Shown here: piece after piece, positions 24,022 to 35,490 of the stretch
Layout of the letters: the number at the start of each line of letters is the position of its first letter
How positions within the stretch are numbered: position 1 is the stretch's first letter
DNA from: Trichobilharzia regenti
Taxonomy: Eukaryota; Platyhelminthes; Trematoda; Strigeidida; Schistosomatidae
DNA length: 64,000 nt
Direction: 5' to 3'
Assembly: GCA_944472135.2 (NCBI GenBank)
Contig: OX235270.1
Coordinates: 117,071,842 to 117,135,841 of the forward strand
Program-made: the position numbers and the translations under genes
Notes under the pieces: generated by a model
Seen by the model: only the letters and a program-made list of their open reading frames with translations
Databases searched by the model: none
What the model was told of the DNA's origin: nothing

Positions 24022-24790
24022 ATCCTTTAATTCCTAGAGGAACATAGGGCTTCAACCGCACGTCTCTATTGCCTTCGGTTTTCTGCCAACTTTTTCACCC
24101 CGCTCCAAGTCTGCCCACGTGCCTTCATCTCCTCTTCACATGACCTCCTCCAAGTCACCCACCCTCGCACTGGCGACCAACTCGCCGCTTCCCTTTCGGG
24201 TTCCACTCGAGCAATGACTTGTCTAGTGATGTCACTTGATAGTTTCCTCAGAGTATGGCCAGCCAATCCATCTCCATTTCTTCCTGCCTATTTGTTTCAC
24301 AATCGGTTCCTGTTGGGATGGTTTGCTCATTGCCAGAGATCCCTGTTGCTGATCTTTTCTGACCGGCCATCTGATGTTGAGTATTGAGCAAAGACAACTG
24401 TTAATGAAGGTCTGCAGTTTGTTTGAGATGGTCTTTATGACGCGCTGGCCAAGTCTCTGATCCGTATAATAGCACTGACTTCACATTGGAGTTGAAAATC
24501 CGGATGTTATTTTTGATGCTGAGTGCTGTTGACTTCCACACAGACTTACGAGTAATGAAAGCCTGCCTTGCTTTTCCGATTCTGGCTTTGATATCTTCGT
24601 CAGTTCCATCCGCCTGTAGTTGAAACGATGCTTCCCAGGTCGGTGGGTGAAGGAGGTTGTTTCTTTCAGATTCCTCTCATTTATGCTGATTGTTGTCTGT
24701 TGTTGTTGCTGTTGGTGTTGGCCAGGAATCTTCATCACCTATGTTTTGTAAATGTAATTTTGTCAGGTCGTCCTTTGGCGAAGATCTTAA
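24022..24790 (-). mobile_element. RTE-like LINE, 3' end fragment
   Basis: Read on -, it matches the 3' third of the RTE copy at 30-31 kb. It includes TSFTHRPGKHRFNYRR, TLRKLSSDITRQVIARVEPE and WVTWRRSCEEEMKARGQTW. It ends with GAAGCCCTATGTTCCTCTAG and a TAA repeat (24003-24021 on + reads ATT repeats), the typical RTE tail. Frameshifts are present. Confidence 0.85.
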
Positions 24791-26549
24791 CAAAAATGTA
24801 TCAAAAAGATACTTCTCAGTACGTATTTATTTTGCATTATAACTTAATTGTGTTTTATGTAAATTGAGTCAGTGATTTATTGGGATGTTAATGATAAAAA
24901 TAAAGTTAGTGAATTAGGAATAATTTCGAGGAAGATCTCTCGGAGGAATTTCCGGAAGTTTGAAGCTTTGATGTTAGACAGACAGAATGTTACTACACGT
25001 TCACCACTTTATACAGTGATTTGCAGTGGACTACATATAAAGTACGTTAAAACAGGGATCGAGTATTTTCCGCACTATTACTAACTATCAGGATGATGTT
25101 GACAAGTTCTAACTAGAGCCTAGAAGATAAAGTGACTCATGTATTTCATTTTTCGTAGTGAACATAAGCAAAAAGGACTGCAACTACTTCTCATATGTTG
25201 TATCAGTTTTGTTTCCCTATGGCTTTGAAAGAAGTTATTTATTAGTACTTATTGCCTTCTGTTCATTTTTAGAAACGGAACCAGTTGGCCCACATACTAT
25301 AAGGACTCTTCTAAAATAAGTCGCAATGTTGTCTTGAGTTTGATCTTGTTATGCTCTACCTTTCGTTCAGTAGTGATGCCCATTTCGGTGACGCAGAATT
25401 TGAAAATGTACAGTCGTAAATTAGTCACACCAAATTACTACTGTTACATATAGAAAATAGTTGTTGCTCAGTAACTTTGTAGAAAATATTTTAGACTTTT
25501 TTAGTCATGACTGATCGGTTACACTCACACTGATTAAACTATCACTCAGTAAGATACAGGTCAAACTGATTACTTCCAAGTAGAACTGATCACCCTTTCT
25601 AAACTCGTTTGCCACTTTTCGTTAAGCAAACATGTTATTTGTTGTTAAACCTAACAGTGACTAACCAAAAATCTTTCCCAATAACTGATGCGTATCACCT
25701 AAATATTTCTTTGACTTGAAAGCTAAAAGTCTCTACATTTTACAATTTATAGGATTACAAATCAGTGGAGATGATAAAACGTCATAATTTTGTATGCCTA
25801 AAATCCTTTCATTATTAGAAGATAACTAGACAGCCAGTTTAGTGGCGAAAATATTTGCAAATAAAAAAAAATGAAGTAAACGCTATATTTGGTGATATGC
25901 TTGCAATTTTTGAATTACTCAGATTCTTTTCTTCAGTCATTAAGCGGTTTTATTTGAGGTCAGTCTATGAAATGAGGTAGCCTGTGCAAAACTTATCTGA
26001 TATAAAGGTCACTTCAGTTAACAATATCCAAAATGCACAACACTTTTTAAAATTAATCCATTCACCTTTTGTTTCTGTTTGGAATCACGGTTTTATTTTT
26101 AGAATACAATTAGCATATCTATTTGATTCATTTTCATGTTCTATCATTTTATATTTTTTATTACTTGATGCATAAACAGTATGGGGTCATATTAGTCATT
26201 ATTGAACATGCAAAGTGTGATTTCGCCGATAGGTTCTACTTCAGATAATTTTAGTTTGTAGCATAACTGTTAAAAATAATGAATTGGTGTGTAGTCCAAT
26301 ATTTTGTTAAAAAAGTAGGTGTATATTTTTCATCGGTTTGAGAACAAATGAGTTCTTAAATACAATGAACACAACCCTGACAAAACACTTCGCATACTTA
26401 AGAGAGTATCCTCAAGCTAACGTTGAAATGGTGGTGACTCACGCTCCAGCACAATACACATTTCATTTATCTGTGTCAGTGTATGTAACGGTTACAGCTT
26501 TTAGATGATAGTGGTATCAAACTTTTACCCTTTATATTATTTATTATTT
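24791..26549. other. Nothing recognised
   Basis: AT-rich, short unassigned open frames only. Confidence 0.35.
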
Positions 26550-26765
26550 CTTTTGGTTCCGAGTGAAACGTTGGGCTTCAGATATATATTTCCACTTAGT
26601 TCTATTTTCTGCCATCCTTTTCAGCTGGGTCCACGATTGCTCATAATCTTTCATCTCTTCCTCGCATGATCTCCTCCTTGTCACCCTCGAACGATCCACT
26701 TGTCACTTCCAATTGGGATTTCACTTGAGGACCTGGCGCGGGATGTCATTTACCCATAATTGTTG
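26550..26765 (-). mobile_element. RTE-like LINE, decayed 3' end
   Basis: On - it aligns with the last 200 bases of the RTE copies at 24.0 and 30.3 kb. The GAAGCCCAACGTTTCACTCG region matches the shared tail, and the RRRSCEEE-like coding part is still visible. It is much older than the other copies. Confidence 0.6.
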
Positions 26766-29700
26766 TTATTTAAATGCTTGTTACACGGAATCTTTGCTCC
26801 TGAGTAATGCAGATTTGTATTAATTCCTCAGGTGAATATGTTTCGACTAACTCATAATCATGGCGGCATTCTTATAAAATCACAAACCAAAGTTGTCTGC
26901 TTGCAAACGTGAATTCCATATGAATTATTTGAAATGGATGTTTAATCCTTAAAAGGATATGTGATTTCATATAAATAGGAGGGTAAAACAGTGCAATCTG
27001 GTAAAGTACTTCAAGCACTCAGAACACATAACATCTTCGCATTATACTTTTTTTATTTGGCAGCTTATGTGTACGCACACAGAAAGTTCCTTATTTTTGC
27101 CTGTTCGATGAGAATAATTAAACTGAGCAATTACAGTTATCCCAACGCCTGTCTACTGGTGAAATGTTAAAATTAACATTAGTACATAGTAAATAGATTC
27201 TTTTGGAAACACAATATATGGCAATATACCCATCGTATAGATAAAAAAAGGAAAAGTCTAAATGAATATCACTAAAGTGACACAAATCTTTATGTTCCCT
27301 CCCGCCAATGTCTTTCTACTCCTTACTTATACGTGTCTACCTTTTAGGCATTCCAAAATTTGAATAAAAAATTTATTTAGCCGTTTGTTTAGTTACTCGC
27401 CGTCCCATGTGTGGCATTTATATTAATACTCACTATATGAAATAAAGCAATCCTAGTTATTAACCTTTTTATAGGATTGATTAAGAGCTGATATCTGTCA
27501 AAGAACCATTGGATTGACTTAGTTCTTCATCTGGTGCAGACTGGACATATGACACCAGTCAACAAGTGTTCAATCATGGGTACTTTTTAATACAACACAC
27601 TCATAATTGTTAATTGATTCATTTTTCTTAAAAGATTAATGAAAAATTATTCCCAACGAAGCCTACACATTCCCTCTACATAGAATTGGAATGATATTTG
27701 AAAAAAATTGCACACTTGCTGTTTGGGTAATGATGACTAGCAAGGGAATCTAGGATGCATGCTCACTCTTGTTCATTAATCGTTAGCTGAATGTACCTGC
27801 ATTCAAGTAAAGGGTGATATTCTCACTAAGACGCGAAACTGGTATCTACTATTTCAAATGTTAAAGCATAATCCATGAGCCTGCTCAGCTCTGAGAGCGC
27901 AACATCTTGTGTGATATATCATATGTAATTTTTTTGAAATAATTTTCAATCTCAATTTGATCGACTTTACTTGACCGAAATTCCAGGTCCTTTTTTTATT
28001 TTTTCGTTGTCGCACTGTCCTTCTAAAGTAACTGTGATTGTTATGCTTAGATTTGTTCTTTTTAATTTTATATAATTCTTTCGTCTTAAAATGAAGCATT
28101 CTCATACAACAGAGGGTCGAAAATTGGATTGTTGCAGTCACAATTCTATAGGAGATAGAAAGAGAGAGCTGCACAGTCAACTTTGGCTTTCAATCATCTA
28201 TGGAAAAATTCTCTAGAAAATAAGCGTTCACCATTTTGTCTACTAAAAGAACAAAAGTCTAAGAATATCTCTGGAATAGCTGAAAATTTCAGTTTAATGA
28301 AATGCTAAAATTTCTCATTGTTGTTTTTTGTTCTGACAAATTCATGTGAGATTTTTTTCTTCAACTATATGGGTGCTCGAAAGCACACATGCACACGTAA
28401 CCACAAATTGGTCTGGGTAATTAGTAAGCATCACAAAAAATGAATAAAGGGGAGTAATACAGGATGGTTTTATTTCCTTTCAGTTTTCCATAACATCTAA
28501 TGAAAATGTTGATGTGGCTAATTAGGAAGATTAGCGATAATTTATTACCTTATTAGTTAGTCAGTTCGTTAGTCAGTCAGTTGTTAAAAGCCCTTTATTA
28601 TGCATATAGAAAGCTAAAGCAATAAATAAATAGATATAGAAGGCCATAAAAATAAATGCATTCTTCATTTCTTCTCTTGTTGTTATTTATTGCCTTCCTT
28701 TTTCTCTGTAGTTTTCCCTTTCAAAAAGATAATTGAATGGTTGGTTGTTGGTTGTCTTATTAAATCTTGTATAATAAATAACTAAATGTGTAATGTATCG
28801 GATGATGGGCATAAATTAATTCATACATTTAGCTTATGTAACTGAAAACTGTGAGGTTTCAGTTATATTCTACAAGGTATGAATCTAATTTTTTTTCTAA
28901 ATCACACAATATAAAATGTGTTCACTAATCACTCATTTCAAAACTGAGATATAATGACCATTTCCACCTCCATAATATTCTTGAACGTCTTTCTTCTGCT
29001 AAAAAGTCATTTAATCACGTAAATATTAGAGAAACGATTCAATTAAAGACTAAAAAGACATAAATTAAAAAAAATGTAGTAAATACTAGGGTAACGCTGG
29101 GTTACTCCTGTGAATTTGAGTTATATAAGACGGAAGTAACACCTTTTATGTCATACCTATCACTGTTTTTTGTATTACAGAAAGAAGTCAAACTAATGTG
29201 GAAGTACTAATGAGGGTATTGATAAAAATAATGACAGCAGGAGGAGATTGTACGTGTATCAGTGTTGAATTACAGAGGGAGTAAGTTGACAGGAAGCGCT
29301 AAACCTACATTTTGTAACCGCTGACACTCATTAAGTGACTTTTCTGCTTTTAAGAGGCTGGTGTCTACTCCACAACTACACTGATGACTGGAGTTTTCAA
29401 ATTCATTTTATGTCAGATTATCAGAACACATTACTCTAGTTACACAAACTTCACAGCAGAATGCATTTTATTTCCAGCTAGAAGATACGAAAATAAGAAG
29501 ATTCATGTATTTATGTGCAGGTATGGTGTTCCTAAACACGCATCTGTTGAGTGATACTCTTTATTTTTCATTAAAAGAATCCTTTTTTTTACAAATTAAC
29601 ACTCACTACTGAATGAAATGTCTTACGAGTTCACAGACAATCGCTAGCGTACTAAGTAAGACTGGTCATCTGTTGTTTAGAATTACTACTCTATCAAGTA

Positions 29701-30268
29701 AATCAAAAAATCGTTTTTTACTAGATAGCATGTAGGAAGTTATAGACGTGTCTTTCATTAGGTCGTCAGTTTCTCTTTTCCTTAAAGTAGGAATAGTGTT
29801 ATTATGCAAAGAAGAAATGTAACTATACTAGAAAACTATGTAAACTGACAAATTACTGAGAGATTATTTATCAGTCACACTTAAATACAGTAGCAAAGAA
29901 CACTGAAACAGTCTTGGAAATGAATTTAAGGCTTGAAAGTTAACTAAAACAATACAAAACACATGCATCAAATTATTCGACACATGTCCTGCATATCTAG
30001 AAAATTCTGCCACTCATATGAAAAAAGGAAGAGAAGACATAAATCGATCGGAAGCCAAGCTTCGAAACTTTGGATTTACCTTTTGTACAAACATGGGAAG
30101 TACGTTGTGTGAGCAACATTGTACAATAAGAACAAACGTTTCATTGCATGACATATCAAAGCAACGCAACAGTGTGGCATTTCTGGTGATTATAGTTACT
30201 AGCTGGATGAAGAATCATTCCTCAGAATGTGAAAACATTTTGTCAAGATTTCGTTGCTTAAGCAAATA
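26766..30268. other. Nothing recognised
   Basis: 3.5 kb of AT-rich intron. Open frames at 27854-28180 (-) and 30018-30272 (+) have no recognisable domains and are probably chance. Confidence 0.35.
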
Positions 30269-31216
30269 TTAGTGTTGCTCCCTCGGGTTCCTAGTGGAAC
30301 ATAGGGCTTCAACTGCTCGTCTCCACTTGCTTCTGTCTTCTGCTGTACTTTTCATTTGCATCCATGTTAGTCCATGCTGTTTCAACTCCTCTTCACACCA
30401 TCTCCTCCATGTCACCCTTGCACTGACGTCCCACACGCCACGTGCTTCCCTTTCGGCCTGGTTCCACTCGAGCAATGGCCTGACGCGCGCGCGATGTCAC
30501 CCAGCGGTCTCCTCAGCGAGTGACCGATCCATCTCCACTTTCTCCTGCATATTTGTTGGTTGGCGATTGGTTCTTGCTTTGTTTGTTCCTTCCCACAGTT
30601 TCTTGTTGGTGATTCTTTCCGCCCGACCATCTGATCTTCAGTACAGAGCCAGCGAAGACAGTTGTTGATAAAGGTCTGCAACAGGCTGTTGGAAATATTC
30701 TTTGTGACCCCCGCCCGCCAAGTTTCTGATCCGTATAGAAGAACTGACTGACTTGACGTTTGTATTGAAAATCCGACTGAATTTTGTTGTTGATGCTGAG
30801 TGACGAAGATTTCCAGATTGATTTCAGGTTGATGAATGTGTTTCTCGCCTTCCCGATTCTCGATTTGACATCCTCGTCCGCTCCTCCTGTAGTTGAGACA
30901 ATGCTCCCTAGATAAGTGAGTGAATGAAGTAACCTCTTTCAAATCCCTCCCGTTGATGGTGATTGACGCTGGATGTTGGCTGCTGTTGTTGTTGGCTGGT
31001 TATTTTCATAACCTCCGTCTTGTCTATGTTTACCTGGAGTCCTGTCTTCGCCGGCTGCTTCTTCGACCAGTTTGTCGGTTTTCGCTTGTAAGTCTTCGAT
31101 TTTGTGTGACATCAAAAACAAATCATCCACGCGAAATCCAGGTCTTCTAGGTTCTTCACGTCGGTCCAGGATATTCCTGTCTTCTCGTTTCCCACACTGT
31201 CTGACGCATAATCCAG
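30269..31216 (-). pseudogene. RTE reverse transcriptase C-terminal part, frameshifted
   Basis: The catalytic box normally reads FADD; here it is FRVDDLFLMSHK in a shifted frame (about 31120-31090). Then SVLLYGSETWRA and FINNCLRW, WRWIGHSLRR, and finally WRRWCEEELKQHGLTW and WRRAVEALCSTRNP appear in three different frames. Confidence 0.85.
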
Positions 31217-32390
31217 TCAGTCCACCACAATTAGGAATATCATTGGTGATAATAAGCACCCTTGTCTGACTCCTGTGTTTACTCCAAACGCCTCGCTGAG
31301 TCTTCCGTTGTGGATCACTTGGCAGGTGCCGTTGTCGTACAGCTGTTGAATAAGGTTGATGAATATTTGGGGTACGCCATAGTACTCGAGTAATTTCCAA
31401 ATTACTTCACGATCAACGCTGTCGAAGGCCTTCTCAAAGTCTATAAAGTTGAGGTAGAGGTTTGATTGCCATTCCATGCTTTGTTCTGTGATGATGATGC
31501 GTAGAGTTGCAATTTGGTCAGTACATGATTTGCCTTTCCTGAATCCAGCTTGTTCTGTCTCCAGTGCGTCCTTTAATCTCTCCAGGATGATGCGACTCAG
31601 GATTTTACTTGGCGTCGATAGGAGCATGATTCCTCGCCAGTTCTTGCAGAGTGTGGCCTAAGTCGCCCTTCTTTGGTAGTTTCACGAGGTAACCTTTCCT
31701 CCAGTCAGTAGGCACCTTTCCCTCCTTCCAGACCTTTTGCAATAATGGAGTCAGCATGTCTGCTGTCGTCTCTGGGTCCGCTTTCAGTGCTTCAGGGGGT
31801 ATTCCATCTGGTCCGGCCCCTTTTCCAGCTTTCAGAAGCTTGATTGCGTTCAAGACTTCAGCTCTCGTTGGAGGATTGGTGTCAACTTGCAGTTGTGTGC
31901 GCGCTGTTGTTGGTATTTCTGGACGGGTTGCAGGTGGTGGTCGGTTCAAGAGTCCTTTGAAGTGATCCGCCCATTGTTTAATCTGTTTTTCTTCCTTGGT
32001 AATGATTGGGTTCCCTTGGCTGTCTTTTATAGGTTTCGCTTGTGTTGATCTCTTCCCGGATAGAGATTTGGTTATCTGATATAGTGTCCTCAGGTCCCTT
32101 TTGCCTGCTGCCTTCTCAGCTTCAGTGGCGAGGTTGTCGTAGAATCGTCTTTTGTCCTTCCTAGCACTCTTCTTCACTTCTTTGTCCAGTGCTTTGTAAG
32201 TTGAGCTCATCGTCTCCTTCTCCTGTCCGTCCTTGCATTGAATCATTTTCTCTTTCACCATTCTCCTCTCTTCTATTAATTTCCAAGTGTCCGTTGAGAG
32301 CCATTCCTTGTCTTGTCTCTTCTTTCTTCCTAGAACCGTTGAACACGTTTCGTTGAGAATCGCCTTCAGAGACTTCCAATGTTCTTCCAC
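31217..32390 (-). pseudogene. RTE reverse transcriptase domain, frameshifted
   Basis: 32390-31605 gives the pre-RT region and the first RT motifs (KAGKGAGPDGIPPEALKAD, WKEGKVPTDWRKGYLVKLPK). A frameshift near 31640 leads into 31627-31217 with EQAGFRKGKSCTDQIATLR, NFIDFEKAFDSVDREV and GVRQGCLLSPMIFLIVVD. It breaks again afterwards. Confidence 0.9.
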
Positions 32391-32400
32391 GCATGATTCT

Positions 32401-33177
32401 TCAGTGATGTCGCGTAGTGTTTCCTGCTTTGCTCTGACAGTTGCAGTGAAAGTGTCTTTTGTGGTTGTGTCCTTCAGTTTGAGTGTTGAACTTGCATTGT
32501 GGCCTATCCCCAGCTATCCTCGAGGCTTTTAGTTTCACCTTGAAAGTCCCTTGTACTAGATAGTGGTCTGAACCCACATCTGCTCCTCTCCTCGACCTTG
32601 TGTCCAGTAGGCTCCGTCTCCACTTTCTTGAAATTGAGATGAAGTCTATTTGGTTCGCATTCATGTCGCCCATCAGGATTTTGACATCGCCATTTGGGAC
32701 GTTGTCCATTATTGCTTGTAGTTGTCTGTAGGACGCCTCCTTCTTCTCTTGTTCTGAGACGTTTGTAGGCGCATAGCATTGAATGACTGTAACTTTCCTC
32801 CCTTTTGAGTTGAACCTGGCTGCCATTATCCCGGAGGAGATTGGTTCTCACTGCATGAGAGCTTTGGTTGCTGTTGGTGACATCATGATGGCCACTCCCT
32901 CAATGTGCTCGTGGTTGTCCTCTGGGTGGCCGGAATAGATTACTGTCTCTCCAGTTGGTAGTTGGTGCCTTCCAGTTCCGTTCCATCTGCTTTCGCAGAT
33001 TACCAACACTTCTATTCTATACCTTCTCATTTCAGCGACTATCTGGGCAGCCTTTCCAGTTTCGTACATTGTACGAACATTCCAGGTACCCATCCTTACT
33101 TTTGCTTTCATCGAAAGAAGGCACATCGGCTGACTGGCTTCCCGAAGGCTAGCTTTCACCAGCCTGCGTGATTTCAC
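32401..33177 (-). pseudogene. RTE endonuclease domain, broken
   Basis: RMGTWNVRTMYETGKAAQIV and VICESRWNGTGRHQLPTGE are the N-terminal motifs of the endonuclease. A TGA at 32848-32850, where the family has a Trp codon, splits it without changing frame. VIQCYAPT and ILMGDMNA follow. Then NQIDFISISRKWRRSLLDTR and GADVGSDHYLV (the C-terminal SDH motif) come directly after DMNA. Family members normally have several tens of residues between these motifs, so an internal in-frame deletion is likely. The nuclease is therefore dead by two independent lesions. Confidence 0.85.
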
Positions 33178-33380
33178 TTCCCCGATTCCAGTGAAAAATA
33201 AGGCTATTTCTTATGTTTTTAGAATTTTTAATATATTTATTTGTTGAAGTTTCTGTAGCGATTTGGTTGTTTTACAGGGGTGGAGTTGGTAGCACTACGA
33301 CCCAACCCTCCCTCTTTATCCGGCTAGAATACTAGCGAGCTAGTGTTCTGGTGAGGTAAAGCGTAAGCAATTAGTCCTCA

Positions 33381-34466
33381 TCTACTACTATTCCCAATTA
33401 CCTACATGTACATGCATAACATCAACCTTATTTTGTATTTTGAAGTATGGCTATTTGATCATCCGAAGACAGAAGAGAGGACTTTATGTAACGTGAAATT
33501 AGTTTCTGATATAAGGAAGTATCACTTCATCTCGTACATGTACCCCAATTCAGTTTCTGACATAATTTTCACTTGCCTTTACTGGTTATTTGTATTTTTT
33601 ATATTCATGGATTTATAACTGTAGAGGCTGAATAAGAGGTTATCGAAAACAATTGTTCGCTTGAAACCATCTTGTTCAAACTACGAAAAGTTTGTCCACA
33701 GATCAGAATCTTTCTTTTGCGGAGGGGTGGGTGGGGAAGGAAGGGTAACTAGGATAACGATTTGTGATGTTACTCTTTCGGAAATTATGCCGAACATTCT
33801 GATGAACAAACAGCCAGACTATCCAGGAACTCTACAATCTAAAGTTTTTTCACATAAACTTTCTGATCTATTCATAATTATGTCCGGCTAGTGATTAACA
33901 ATAGAATAGAAAGCACAAGCTACTGTTAGTGAATGAAAAATCAAAATAGTTTACCATATGGTAAATTAATTAAGGAAATCTAAAATAAACGCAATGTGAT
34001 AAAAGAGTGTTTTGCAATATTCATTAATAGGAGAAGTTAAGACACTTAATCTAGTGCTTCATGCAGTTTTCTATTTAACCTAACTAAGTGCCCTAATAGG
34101 GAATAATTAAGAAATTTAATGCATCACAAAAACGAATCATTGGTTTCGTTATTCATTTTAATGGGTCAGCTACTAGTGGTTGCTGACAGAAACTCTCTTC
34201 TCTTCACACTGTTGTTAGTTTGTGTTCGTCTCTTTTTTAAAAGCAATGAGATGAAAACTAGTCACTAACCTAAATGAAAGGAGGTGGAATATGCAATATT
34301 AATATGCCTTCCGAGGTGTGATGATGATTATTAGACCGGCATATTAACACATGTAAAACTTTAATAAATTTACTTCATTTCTGCGGAAATCATAACCAGC
34401 AACTTTATGTGATTCTTCCTCAATCAGATATCGGCAATCCAGAGAAGAAAAGCTTAATCTCAAATT
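33381..34466. other. Nothing recognised
   Basis: AT-rich with small open frames of no known family. A G-rich patch lies near 33719-33745. Confidence 0.35.
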
Positions 34467-34622
34467 CAAGTGTTGCTTTGTAGGGATTTGATTGATTTAA
34501 GGATTTCATCATGAGCTGACATTGGTTAGAGAACCATTGGAAAACCTGGGAGTACTGGACAGCTGTTTCGTCCTAGTTTGGGACTCTTCAGCAGTACGCA
34601 CCCACCGGGATTCGAACCCAGG
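34467..34622 (-). repeat. Hammerhead SINE (type A), left member of a head-to-head pair
   Basis: On -, it has the B box GGGTTCGAATCCC, an intact ribozyme (34552-34597), the tail GATGAAATCC and the outer tail AAATCCCTACAAAGCAACAC. The A-box half is missing: the repeat stops inside the B-box region at 34622, where the head of the next copy begins. Confidence 0.85.
34552..34597 (-). ncRNA. Hammerhead ribozyme, intact core
   Basis: On - the order is: stem I GTACTG, core CTGAAGA, stem II GTCC/GGAC with loop CAAACTA, GAA, loopless stem III ACAG/CTGT, cleavage base C, return strand CAGTAC. It is identical in sequence to the ribozyme at 34786-34831. Confidence 0.88.
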
Positions 34623-34884
34623 TGTGAGGACAAATACTCGCCGAAGACATTGGCTAGCGGTCGCGCTATGTCGTGAATTGGCAGAAGTTAGAATTCAAGG
34701 ACCATTGGATCGGGTCCCAGTGGCTTAATGGTATACGAGCTCGCCTTGTAACCGGAAGGTCCTGGGTTCGAATCCCGGTGGGTGCGTACTGCTGAAGAGT
34801 CCCAAACTAGGACGAAACAGCTGTCCAGTACTCCCAGGTTTTCCAATGGTTCTCTAACCAATGTCAGCTCATGATGAAATCCTG
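34623..34884 (+). repeat. Hammerhead SINE (type A), right member of a head-to-head pair
   Basis: The most complete + copy. It has head TGTGAGGACAAATACTCGCC and GAATTGGCAGAAGTTAGAAT, A box TGGCTTAATGGTATACGAG, loop CTTGTAACC, B box GGGTTCGAATCCC, the ribozyme, and tail GATGAAATCCTGAAA. The boxes should allow RNA polymerase III transcription. Confidence 0.9.
34786..34831 (+). ncRNA. Hammerhead ribozyme, intact core
   Basis: Stem I 34786-34791 with 34826-34831. Core CTGAAGA 34792-34798. Stem II 34799-34802 with 34810-34813. GAA 34814-34816. Stem III 34817-34820 with 34821-34824. Predicted cleavage falls after C34825. Confidence 0.88.
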
Positions 34885-35263
34885 AAATTAATCTCAAATG
34901 TTTAAAATCACATTACCCAGTGTTGTAGATATGAAAATGACCAATTAACTATTAAAGGTGGAACAAACAAACATTTTAACATGAGTGATATCTCATTGTC
35001 ACAAGTGCAATAGATAGAATTCATTTAGTACTTATAGCTATATAATACTTAACTGGTTATCTTTCATTGCCCATTCAAATCACAAACGTCTTGCCCAAAT
35101 GAATGAATTAAATATTCTGTTTGCATAAATCACGTCCTCTGGCTTTAGAATCGTTGATTATCCAAGCAGACTTTCATCGCTATAACTACCTCTAGTGTTC
35201 AGAGTGACGCAACTCCCCTGTTACCTTATTAATTGTCTCATATATTTACTGAGAATATTATTA
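34885..35263. other. Nothing recognised
   Basis: AT-rich spacer between two SINEs. Confidence 0.4.
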
Positions 35264-35490
35264 ACGCGTAGTGGTTAGGACGCTAGCCGACCATGCATGT
35301 GGTCCGGGGTTCGATCCCCGACCGACTCACTCCTTCACCTCGCTAAGCCAGAAATAATGCTGGTAAAGAGGAAAGGTTAGGCATGAGGCTAGCAACCCTA
35401 TCCTGTAAAGTAAACACCGCTACAGAATCTTCAGGCCACTAGCTTGAAGCCCTGTATTCCACTGGGGAACGTAAAGGAATAAAAAAAAAA
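35264..35490 (+). repeat. tRNA-headed SINE, type B2
   Basis: A-box-like TAGTGGTTAGGACGCTAGCC, stem-loop GACCATGCATGTGGTC and B box GGGTTCGATCCCC are followed by a body with CGCTAAGCCAGAAATAATGC. The tail TTGAAGCCCTGTATTCCACT and GGGGAACGTAAAGGAAT precede A10. The tail resembles the RTE 3' end. No hammerhead is present. Confidence 0.85.

Larger units (their letters stand above)
30269..33360 (-). mobile_element. RTE-clade LINE (SR2-like), nearly full length, inactivated
   Basis: A non-LTR retrotransposon antisense to netrin. It encodes an apurinic-type endonuclease followed by reverse transcriptase and a short C-terminal domain, and ends with GAACCCGAGGGAGCAACAC. It is richer in GC than its surroundings. 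The 5' part (33180-33360) is non-coding and may be the 5' untranslated region. The reading frame is broken at several points (see sub-entries). Schistosome SR2 belongs to this clade; assignment to a named family would need a library search. Confidence 0.9.

Noticed and set aside
24481..24738. Glutamine-rich protein (- strand)
   Set aside because: The Gln run is a repeat variation inside the RTE fragment; flanking residues match RTE.
31756..33171. Several + strand open frames (31756-31965, 32287-32532, 32955-33171)
   Set aside because: They are mirror frames of the RTE coding sequence.
34690..34785. tRNA gene (A and B boxes, Thr-like loop)
   Set aside because: The anticodon stem does not pair and the acceptor stem is missing. 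The same sequence recurs as the head of a multi-copy SINE.
35264..35330. tRNA gene with a CAT-containing loop
   Set aside because: It is the head of SINE type B2, repeated at 38 and 54 kb. The acceptor stem is not closed.
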